A stretch of 26,601 nt of DNA, taken from contig CAKSZE010000020.1 of assembly GCA_934525325.1 (NCBI GenBank), positions 1 through 26,601 on the forward strand, in the 5' to 3' direction. The notes beneath the pieces were generated by a model. The model had not been told where the DNA came from. It did no database searches and was given only the letters and a program-made list of their open reading frames with translations. Source of the stretch: an uncultured Faecalibacterium sp. GTDB taxonomy: Bacteria > Bacillota > Clostridia > Oscillospirales > Ruminococcaceae. The position numbers and the translations under genes were made by a program. Shown here in pieces: positions 7,044 through 13,906 of the stretch (position 1 is the stretch's first letter; the number at the start of each line of letters is the position of its first letter).

Positions 7044-8252
7044 TCAGTCCAGATCCTCGGCCTCCAGCACCGCAACGCCTTCGTTTTCAAAGGTCTTGCG
7101 GAGGATATCGGCCAGACCCGGGTTGGGTGCCTTGTTTTGGATGCACAGGATGATCTTTCCGTTCAGGCTGGCGGCTTCCACGCCCATGGATGCGCCATCC
7201 GGCGGTACCCAGACACCAAAATCCGTGGTGTACTGTGCCAGCTCTGGGGTGGCGGGCATCAGCGGGTTGCCCAGATAGCTGAGCCAGAAATCCGAAATGG
7301 TGCCGCCGATGTACTCGCCCATCTGGAACACCCGCTGCTTGATGCGCAGGGGCGCTTTTTGCTGGTCCACCTTGTACACCCAGCCCATCTGGTCGGCCAT
7401 ACGGTGACGCTTGGACTGCGGCTGCAAGTCCCGCTTGATGTCTGCATCTACATCCGCTACAAAATCTGCAAGACGGGTCTGGGCTTGCAGCTGCACCTCA
7501 TGCTGGAAAGAACACACGCAGTTGTACAGCGCATTCGGCACGCCTGCCACATCGCGGGTATCAGACGAGTAGGAATACCGGATGTTCTCCTTGCCCAGAT
7601 ACTCCCGCATGGCCATGCACAGCAGACCCATCAGGGCGCTTACCGGCTTTGCGTTGTTTGCCAGTGCTTTTTCCACAAGGCTCTGCTTGCTCAGGCACAC
7701 CCGGGTGCGGCGCAGCGTACCCTCGTAGGTCTGCACCACATCCCGCTGGATGGCGTCGCTTCCGCCCTCCACGGGCGGGTGCTCTGCCAGCATGGCTTCC
7801 ATATCATAGGGCGGGTCGCACACGATGGACTGCACCGCAAAGGCAGTGCCGTAACGCAGGTTGCAGTACTGCTCCAGAAGGCTGGTGAACAGGGGCGATA
7901 CCCCGTGGCCGTCCAGCAGGAAGTGGTGCCAGTCAAAGTAGATGGTGTTCCCCTCGCAGCTGACGCAGAACAGATAGCCGTTCGTTTCCTCCGGGATATT
8001 GCGCATGGTGCTGCCGGGGTACACAAGGCAGGGCTCGGTGTTGGGCTCCAGCCACATCTCCCGCTTTTCCTGCACCAGACGCTGGGTATAATAAGGCGCA
8101 CCTGCCAAGGCCGTTGTCAGTGCCCGCTGCAAGAGGGTGATATCCACCGCATCCCGCAGCGAGAACTGATACCGGCACTGGATCTTTTCCCGACGAAAAA
8201 AATACATGACACCCTGAAAGTTATATTCCGTCGAGCGCTGTTGTGTTTCCAT
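7044..8252 (-). CDS. Stand-alone condensation-domain/acyltransferase-like protein
   Basis: 402 residues from the ATG at 8252. The key feature is HHFLLDGHG at residues 109-117, which fits HHxxxDG, the active site of NRPS condensation domains and of related acyltransferases (PapA, wax-ester synthase, alcohol acetyltransferase). A later NALYNCVCSFQHEV segment fits the second half of the pseudo-dimeric fold. Such enzymes move an acyl group from a carrier protein to an amine or alcohol. The open frame runs upstream through the carrier gene in another frame, but 8252 gives a start 7 bases after the carrier stop, which is normal operon spacing. It is the last gene of a four-gene unit with two AMP ligases and a carrier protein. 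The acceptor is unknown. Confidence 0.8.
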   Translation of the reverse strand: METQQRSTEYNFQGVMYFFRREKIQCRYQFSLRDAVDITLLQRALTTALAGAPYYTQRLVQEKREMWLEPNTEPCLVYPGSTMRNIPEETNGYLFCVSCEGNTIYFDWHHFLLDGHGVSPLFTSLLEQYCNLRYGTAFAVQSIVCDPPYDMEAMLAEHPPVEGGSDAIQRDVVQTYEGTLRRTRVCLSKQSLVEKALANNAKPVSALMGLLCMAMREYLGKENIRYSYSSDTRDVAGVPNALYNCVCSFQHEVQLQAQTRLADFVADVDADIKRDLQPQSKRHRMADQMGWVYKVDQQKAPLRIKQRVFQMGEYIGGTISDFWLSYLGNPLMPATPELAQYTTDFGVWVPPDGASMGVEAASLNGKIILCIQNKAPNPGLADILRKTFENEGVAVLEAEDLD

Positions 8253-8259
8253 TGGTTTT

Positions 8260-8502
8260 TTACCCCACGTTTGCTGCCAGATAATCCACCAGATCACCCA
8301 TGGTGACAAAGTTGCGCAGCTCCTTTTCCGGGATGCGCAGACCAAAGGTCTCCTCAAGATCTGCCACAATGGTCAGGATCTCCATAGAGGACAGATCCAG
8401 ATCGTCCATCAGGACGCTGCTTTCGGTCACATCCTCCGGCGATACCTCTGCGACATCCTCCAGAATAGCCGTGATCTGAGAAATGATTTCTGCACGTTCC
8501 AT
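8260..8502 (-). CDS. Acyl/peptidyl carrier protein
   Basis: 80 residues, the size of a free ACP/PCP. The predicted phosphopantetheine site is Ser39 in DLDLSSMEI: the common DSL/DSM tripeptide is here SSM. The surrounding four-helix pattern fits (IISQITAILEDVAEVS, LSSMEILTIVADLEETFGL, MGDLVDYLAANVG), with an acidic surface. ATG at 8502 has AAGGAAG about 9 bases upstream. The gene sits between the second ligase gene (27 bases away) and the condensation-domain gene (7 bases away), so it is almost certainly the carrier that receives the activated acyl group and offers it to the condensation enzyme. It is unlikely to be the housekeeping fatty acid ACP, because no fab genes are nearby. Confidence 0.9.
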   Translation of the reverse strand: MERAEIISQITAILEDVAEVSPEDVTESSVLMDDLDLSSMEILTIVADLEETFGLRIPEKELRNFVTMGDLVDYLAANVG

Positions 8503-8529
8503 CGTATTATGCTTCCTTTCTGTTGCGTT

Positions 8530-9996
8530 TTACTTGCGCACCAGCTTGCCCGTAGCGTTGCGGGGCAGCGGTGTTTCGCTGAACTCCACCACGCCGATGC
8601 GCTTGTACAGGGGGACAGTACGGTTCATCTCGGTAACAAAGTCCCGCACGGTCTGCTGATGCTCCTTTTCACAGTATACCACAACACCTATCTTTTTGCC
8701 CAGTTCTTTTACGATACATTCCTGTACGACGGGACATTTTTCTACCATGCCCTCCAGCTCCTCAGGGCTGACGTTCTCGCCGCTGTCCAGAATGATCAGG
8801 TTCTTCTTGCGGCCGATGATGTAATAGTAGCCATCCTCGTCCACCCGGGCAAGGTCGCCGGTATGCACCCAGCCGTCCTTGTCGATGACCTCTGCGGTGC
8901 CTTCCGGGTCTTTATAGTAGCCCATCATCACGCAGTCGCCGCGCATACACAGCTCGCCGTCCGGCTCGATCTTGTAGTCCATGTACTTGCTGCCCTGACC
9001 CACGGCGCCAATGTGCTTTTCGTCCTGTGCAAAGTTGATGATACCGGCGGCGCAGGTCTCGGTAGCGCCGTAGCACTGGATGACGAACATCCCGTTGTGC
9101 ACCATATCCAGCAGCACCTGCGGATCAAACATGGCAGAGGAGCCGATGGGCACCCACAGATCGCCCAGACGGTCGCGGTGCCCGCGCATCACATCCTTGT
9201 GCAGGGAGTTCATGATCATCGGCACCACAGACATGATCTGGCTGGGCATCTTCTCGATATCGCGGTAGAAGTTACGGATATCGCTGCCCAGATTCAGCGG
9301 CCAGCCCATGACGGTAGTGGAGAACAGGTCGATGAAAGCGCCCAGATGGAACATGGGCAGCACCATGTAGTGGCCGGGCAGGGGCTTTGTCAGATCGATC
9401 TTGTCTGCCAGCTGTGCGGAGATGGCCCACAGCACATGGCCAGCGCTGAACAGGTTGCGCTCGCTCATCATAACGCCCTTGCTCAGGCCGGTGGTGCCGG
9501 AGGTGAACATCAGCACCATCAGGTCGTCGTGACCGATGGGATGCAGCTCTGCCGCAGGCTCATAGCTGCGGAAGCCGTCCATGGGACGCAGCAGGCTGCC
9601 GTAGGCAGCCTCCAGCTGCTCCTTGTTGCCGTAGTCCTCGCCGTCGGTCAGGATGGCGGCAGGCTCCACCAGTTCCAGCTCGTGGGACAGCTCTGCCCAG
9701 CTCTTGCGCTGGTTCATCGGCACCAGCACGCAGCCAGCCATGATCGCGCCGAAGGTGTTTACCACATATTCGTAGCTGTTCTTGCTCAGCAGGCAGATCT
9801 TTTTGCCCTTCACATCCGGGATGGTGCTCTGGAGGTAGGTGACCGTCCGGCGGACATCCTGTGCCAGCTCCTTAAAAAGGACGGTGGTCACCGTGTCGGT
9901 CTCCTCGGTGTAGTAGCGGAAGGCCACGCGCTCGGGAAATTCCTTTTCCATGCCCAGCGTAATGGCATCATACATGTTTTCCACAAATTTGCCCAT
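8530..9996 (-). CDS. AMP-dependent synthetase/ligase (acyl-AMP ligase), paralogue 1
   Basis: 488 residues, an ANL-superfamily adenylating enzyme. Motifs in order: FTSGTTGLSKG at 164-174 (P-loop-like A3), YGATET at 309-314 (A5), HTGDLARVDEDGYYYIIGRK at 378-397 (A7/A8 hinge), and NATGKLVRK at 480-488 with the adenylation lysine Lys484. It would activate a carboxylic acid as its adenylate and load it onto the neighbouring carrier protein (27 bases downstream) or onto CoA. ATG at 9996 has AAAGGAAA upstream. A close paralogue lies directly upstream in the operon. Most of the sequence is shared, but residues about 184-210 are unlike the paralogue. The substrate class, fatty or amino acid, cannot be read from sequence alone. 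Confidence 0.88.
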   Translation of the reverse strand: MGKFVENMYDAITLGMEKEFPERVAFRYYTEETDTVTTVLFKELAQDVRRTVTYLQSTIPDVKGKKICLLSKNSYEYVVNTFGAIMAGCVLVPMNQRKSWAELSHELELVEPAAILTDGEDYGNKEQLEAAYGSLLRPMDGFRSYEPAAELHPIGHDDLMVLMFTSGTTGLSKGVMMSERNLFSAGHVLWAISAQLADKIDLTKPLPGHYMVLPMFHLGAFIDLFSTTVMGWPLNLGSDIRNFYRDIEKMPSQIMSVVPMIMNSLHKDVMRGHRDRLGDLWVPIGSSAMFDPQVLLDMVHNGMFVIQCYGATETCAAGIINFAQDEKHIGAVGQGSKYMDYKIEPDGELCMRGDCVMMGYYKDPEGTAEVIDKDGWVHTGDLARVDEDGYYYIIGRKKNLIILDSGENVSPEELEGMVEKCPVVQECIVKELGKKIGVVVYCEKEHQQTVRDFVTEMNRTVPLYKRIGVVEFSETPLPRNATGKLVRK

Positions 9997-10049
9997 TGCA
10001 ATTTTCCTTTCTGTACTATCCCGCCTGTTTTATTCCGTTTGTTTTGTGC

Positions 10050-11519
10050 TCAGCGCAGCAATTTGCCCGTAGCATTGCGGGGCAGCGGTTCTGCGCTGAA
10101 CTCCACCACACCGATGCGCTTATACATCGGCAGGGTACGGTTCATCTCGGTGATATGATCCTGCACAGTCTGCTGCTTGTCCTGCGGGCAGTACACCACA
10201 ACGCCGATCTTTTTGCCCATTTCCTTCACGACGCATTCCTGCACGGCGGGGCATTTTTCCACAAGACCCTCCAGCTCCTCAGGGCTGATGTTCTCGCCGC
10301 TGTCCAGAATGATCAGGTTCTTCTTGCGGCCGGTGATGTAGTAGTAGCCGTCCTCGTCCACCCGGGCAAGGTCGCCGGTGTGGAACCAGCCGTCCTTGTC
10401 GATGACCGCAGCAGTGGCCTCGGGGTCCTTGTAGTAGCCCAGCATGATGCTGTCGCCCCGGATGCACAGCTCTCCGTCCGGCTCGAGCTTGTAGTCCAGA
10501 TAATCGTTGCCCTGTCCCACAGCGCCGATGTGCTTTGCATCCTGCGCGTAATTGATGATGCCGTCGCCGCAAGTCTCGGTAGCGCCGTAGGTCTGCACCA
10601 CGAACATCCCGTTGGTGGCCATATCAAGCATCACCTGCGGGTCGAACATGGCAGAAGAGCAGATGGGCACCCACAGCTCGCCCAGACGCTCCTTGCGGCC
10701 GCGCATCACGTCCTTGTGCAGGGAGTTCATGATCACCGGCACCACCGCCATGACCTGACTGGGCATCCGCTGGATCTCCTTATAGAAGTTGCGGATATCG
10801 CCGCTGATGTTCAGGCCCCAGCCCGCGTGTGCCCACGAGAACAGGCAGATGAACGCGCCCAGATGGAACATGGGCAGCACCGTGTACTGGCTGACCACAA
10901 GCTCCGGGTCCTGCTTATACTCCATCATGTGCTCACCGATCTGCACATGGGCGCGCATGACGCTGAAGAAGTTGCGCTCGCTCAGCATCACGCCCTTGCT
11001 GCGGCCGGTGGTGCCGGAGGTGAACATCAGGATCATCAGGTCATCGTGGCCGATGCAGCGGGGCATCTCTGCCACCGGCTCATAAGCGCGGAAGCCGTCC
11101 ATCGGGCGCAGGATGCTGCCGTAGGCGGCTTCCAGCTGCTCCTTGGTGCCGTAGTCGTCACCATCGGTCAGGATGGCGGCGGGTTCCACCAGCCCCAGCT
11201 CGTAGGACAGCTCGTCCCAGCTCTTGTGCTGGTTGAGCAGTACCAGCACACCGCCCGCCAGAATGATGCCGAAGGTGTTCACGGCATACTCGTAGCAGTT
11301 CTTATTCAGCAGGCAGATCTTTTTGCCCTTGATATCCGGGATCGTGCTCTGGAAGTAGCTGACCGCCCGGCGGATGTCCCGCGCGTAGTCCTTATACTGG
11401 ACTGCGGTCACTGTGTCCGTCTCCTTATCATAAAAGCGGAGCGCCACACGCTCCGAAAAACGCTGTTCCATATTCAGGGTGACCAGATCATAAACGTTGT
11501 CCAATACCTTTACCTTCAT
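10050..11519 (-). CDS. AMP-dependent synthetase/ligase (acyl-AMP ligase), paralogue 2
   Basis: 489 residues from ATG 11519. It is the first gene of the operon and a tandem paralogue of the next gene. Motifs: FTSGTTGRSKG at 166-176, YGATET at 311-316, HTGDLARVDEDGYYYITGRK at 380-399, and NATGKLLR at 482-489 with the predicted catalytic Lys486. The frame is open 40 codons further upstream, but that part overlaps the promoter, and GGGAGGAAA at 11528-11536 fits the 11519 start. The C-terminal domain is nearly the same in both paralogues, while a stretch of about 26 residues (186-211) just after the A3 motif is almost wholly different. This suggests duplication followed by change near the acid-binding side of the enzyme (inference). 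Confidence 0.88.
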   Translation of the reverse strand: MKVKVLDNVYDLVTLNMEQRFSERVALRFYDKETDTVTAVQYKDYARDIRRAVSYFQSTIPDIKGKKICLLNKNCYEYAVNTFGIILAGGVLVLLNQHKSWDELSYELGLVEPAAILTDGDDYGTKEQLEAAYGSILRPMDGFRAYEPVAEMPRCIGHDDLMILMFTSGTTGRSKGVMLSERNFFSVMRAHVQIGEHMMEYKQDPELVVSQYTVLPMFHLGAFICLFSWAHAGWGLNISGDIRNFYKEIQRMPSQVMAVVPVIMNSLHKDVMRGRKERLGELWVPICSSAMFDPQVMLDMATNGMFVVQTYGATETCGDGIINYAQDAKHIGAVGQGNDYLDYKLEPDGELCIRGDSIMLGYYKDPEATAAVIDKDGWFHTGDLARVDEDGYYYITGRKKNLIILDSGENISPEELEGLVEKCPAVQECVVKEMGKKIGVVVYCPQDKQQTVQDHITEMNRTLPMYKRIGVVEFSAEPLPRNATGKLLR

Positions 11520-11576
11520 TATTGCAATTTCCTCCCGCGTTGTCCTTTTCATGCAGCGGTGCGCCGCACTGTGCCC

Positions 11577-11605
11577 AGTATACAATATCTTCCAGTGCAA
11601 TGCAA
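11577..11605 (-). promoter_or_regulatory. Promoter of the ligase-carrier-condensation operon
   Basis: Read on the minus strand: TTGCAT (11605-11600), 17-bp spacer, TATACT (11582-11577). The predicted start near 11570 leaves a leader of about 50 bases before the first ligase gene. No other convincing promoter was seen inside the four-gene unit. Confidence 0.65.
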
Positions 11606-11655
11606 TACTTCTGCAACATTTAATTTCCAGCATTGACAATTTTTACTTGCGTATC

Positions 11656-11743
11656 TTCCGGTACGGTTTGGCCAAATTCTACCTTTCGTTGCAATCTTCC
11701 GGTTCCTGTGTTACAATTTTTAGCGCAAAATACCAGTTCCGGT
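11656..11743. promoter_or_regulatory. Three TTCCGGT direct repeats in the divergent control region
   Basis: TTCCGGT occurs at 11656-11662, 11697-11703 and 11737-11743; the starts are 41 and 40 bases apart, close to four turns of the helix. The first two copies extend to ATCTTCCGGT. They lie between the promoters of the ligase operon and of the acyltransferase gene. A regulator-binding array is possible; chance cannot be excluded. Confidence 0.35.
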
Positions 11744-11766
11744 ATGGTGCGGACTGCAAAACAAAA

Positions 11767-11795
11767 TTGACAGTCTCTATAAAAAGCATTATACT
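11767..11795 (+). promoter_or_regulatory. Promoter of the acyltransferase gene
   Basis: TTGACA at 11767-11772, 17-bp spacer, TATACT at 11790-11795. This is near consensus, with a predicted leader of about 95 bases before the start at 11896. Confidence 0.8.
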
Positions 11796-11895
11796 AGCCA
11801 TATATCATGACAATACTGTATAAAAATCGATCATTTGCGCCGTATCTGGCTTTTTTCTTGAGGGGTATTGGCCCGGCGCAGGGAAGGAATCTTTC

Positions 11896-13011
11896 ATGGA
11901 AACAACCAAGCCCCGCACTGTCAGCTCCATCGGGATGTTTGATATGCTCAAGGGCGCAGGGATGCTGTCCATCGTGCTGGGGCATACTGCGGAGCTTTAT
12001 CCGCTCCAGCTGTCGAACGGCCTGTCACTGACCGCCTTTTTTTGCTTTATCTACCGCGAAACGCTGATGGCAGCCTTTTTTATTGCCAGCGGCTACGGCT
12101 TCCGTAAGCGCTCCATCGGCAAGTGCATCCACCAGCAGCTCAAAAGTCTGCTCAAGCCCTTTTGCTACACGGCGGTTTTCACCACAGTGCTGCATTTCAT
12201 CATTCATTATAACACCTTTCACTATCTGCCCGGCTCCCTGACCGAGAGCATCAAGGTGGCAGGCGGTTTTCTGCTGGGGCTGCCCCACACCGCCACCTAC
12301 TTCGGACAGGAGTTCTTTTCCTGCGGGCCCATGTGGTACCTGCTGGCGCTGCTGATGGGCTGGATCGCGCTGGACATTATCCTGAACATCTTCCCGGAGC
12401 GGTACATCCCGTGGGCGGTGGGCGGCTGCGCCCTGCTGGGCTGGGGTACCAGCCTTGTATGGGAACTGCCCTTCTGCCTGATCCAGGGCGCGGTGATCAC
12501 GCCGTACCTGTACCTTGGCTACCTTGCCAAGCGTCAGCACTGGCTGGATCAGCCCCTGTCCCGCCGGATGTCCTGCATCCTGTGGGCTGCCGTTCTGCTG
12601 ATCCCGGTGGCTGCCTTTGCCACCGGCATCACCGACTGTGTGTCCATGGCAGAGTGGACCTTAGGCCCCATCAGCATCCTGCTGGACGGCCTTGCCGGGC
12701 TGCTGTTCGTCCGGCTGTTTCTGCGCTTGAACCGGCACCGGAATGCGCTGGTGAGCTTTTTCGAGGCCATTGGCCGCCGCTCCCTGTACATCTTCTGCGT
12801 ACATACGGTGGAACTTACCGCCATTCCGTGGTATCTGTTCGCCGCAAAATACGTTGACCGCCCTGTTCTGGGCATCTGCCTGCAATATGTCCTTTCGCTG
12901 GGCTCCATCTGGCTTGTCTGCGTCCTGCTGCAGCGGCGGCGGGATCTGGTCATCAAGCTGTTTCCCGCCCGGCGGCACACCCCGCAGGTACACTACACCC
13001 CACGGCACTGA
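11896..13011 (+). CDS. Acyltransferase family 3 integral membrane protein
   Basis: 371 residues with about ten hydrophobic segments, the layout of Acyl_transf_3 (OafA/NodX-like) enzymes, which move acetyl or other acyl groups to sugars or lipids at the membrane. The N-terminal FDMLKGAGMLSIVLGHT (about residues 15-31) contains the family's conserved histidine, here His30. FFIASGYGFRKR follows in the second segment, a typical family feature, and CGPMWYLLALL in the middle. The C-terminal tail is short and basic. ATG at 11896 has AAGGA 7 bases upstream. The gene has its own strong promoter, divergent from the ligase operon, and is followed by the coiled-coil and glycosyltransferase genes on the same strand. 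Donor and acceptor are unknown. Confidence 0.85.
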   Translation: METTKPRTVSSIGMFDMLKGAGMLSIVLGHTAELYPLQLSNGLSLTAFFCFIYRETLMAAFFIASGYGFRKRSIGKCIHQQLKSLLKPFCYTAVFTTVLHFIIHYNTFHYLPGSLTESIKVAGGFLLGLPHTATYFGQEFFSCGPMWYLLALLMGWIALDIILNIFPERYIPWAVGGCALLGWGTSLVWELPFCLIQGAVITPYLYLGYLAKRQHWLDQPLSRRMSCILWAAVLLIPVAAFATGITDCVSMAEWTLGPISILLDGLAGLLFVRLFLRLNRHRNALVSFFEAIGRRSLYIFCVHTVELTAIPWYLFAAKYVDRPVLGICLQYVLSLGSIWLVCVLLQRRRDLVIKLFPARRHTPQVHYTPRH

Positions 13012-13077
13012 TTTTCTGAATGTTCCGGCTGCGGCGGCGCAGCCGATCTTAGGATAAGGAAGAGGAGGATCCCCGTT

Positions 13078-13872
13078 ATGAACCACGATGCCCCCGTGAC
13101 CCCTGCTGCCATGCAGGCGCACATTGCCGAGCTGGAGCAGCAGCTCAAGCTTTCGGACGAAGGTGTTTCCCAGCTGGCGCAGCGGTGTCTGGAGCTGGAA
13201 CAGCAGCTGCTGACCTGCCAGACCGAGCTTTCCAGGCACAGCGCCGAGGCCGAGAACATCACCCTTACCCTGCCGCAGCTGTTCTACGACACCGGCAGCG
13301 GCTTTTCGCCCCGGGAATGCCTTGTCGCCACCGAGGATGTCTACAACGAGCTGACCCACGAGGTGTCGGTCACCTTTATTCTGCCGGAGGACGCCCGCGC
13401 CGTCCGTCTGGACCCGGGCGAGCTGGCCTGCTGCATCACCGACCTTGCCATCTCGGACGAGCGCATCAGCTTTCAGCCGGTCAACGGCCTTGTACTGCAG
13501 GAGGACAGCCTGCTGTTTTTAGACGTAGACCCCAACCTTTCGCTGCACTGCACCACCGGCTTTGGTGCCGGCATGAAGTTTGCGGTGAACTATCACTACT
13601 ACCCGCTGGGACGTTTTCTGCACGAGCAGCCCGGCAAATCCCTGCTGCGGGCGCTGAACGACCTGAAGCTGAAAAACGCCACTGCCGCGCAGGAAGCGGA
13701 CGAGGTGTTGCAGGCCAGCCGCGCCGAGTGTATGCGGCTGAACCAGCAGCTGCTGACCTTGCAGGGCATCCAGCACGAATATCAGGTCTCGCTGGAAAAT
13801 ATGCGCGCCAGCAGCAGCTGGCGGCTGACCGCCCCGCTGCGCAGGCTGCTGACCCTGCTGCGCGGCCACTGA
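13078..13872 (+). CDS. Coiled-coil protein with glycosyltransferase-type SSWRLTAPLR tail
   Basis: 264 residues; I do not recognise an enzyme domain. Residues about 12-58 form a heptad-rich coiled coil (IAELEQQL, LELEQQLLTCQTEL). A central beta-rich part (about 60-195) contains LVATEDVYNELTHEVSVTF and FAVNYHYYPLGRFL. A second coiled coil spans about 196-243 and ends in SSWRLTAPLRRLLTLLRG. The SSWRLTAPLR string is common at the C-terminal end of coiled-coil linkers in large bacterial glycosyltransferases for rhamnan or O-antigen-like polymers. GAGGAGG lies 9 bases before ATG 13078. The glycosyltransferase gene starts 34 bases downstream. A scaffold or linker subunit that works with it is a reasonable inference. 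Confidence 0.75.
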   Translation: MNHDAPVTPAAMQAHIAELEQQLKLSDEGVSQLAQRCLELEQQLLTCQTELSRHSAEAENITLTLPQLFYDTGSGFSPRECLVATEDVYNELTHEVSVTFILPEDARAVRLDPGELACCITDLAISDERISFQPVNGLVLQEDSLLFLDVDPNLSLHCTTGFGAGMKFAVNYHYYPLGRFLHEQPGKSLLRALNDLKLKNATAAQEADEVLQASRAECMRLNQQLLTLQGIQHEYQVSLENMRASSSWRLTAPLRRLLTLLRGH

Positions 13873-13906
13873 GCCCGCCCGATATTCTGCCCGGAGGAGT
13901 TGGATC

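Noticed and set aside
8509..11636. Two long plus-strand frames opposite the AMP ligases
   Set aside because: The two antisense products resemble each other only because the ligases are paralogues; no start signal or family motif was seen.
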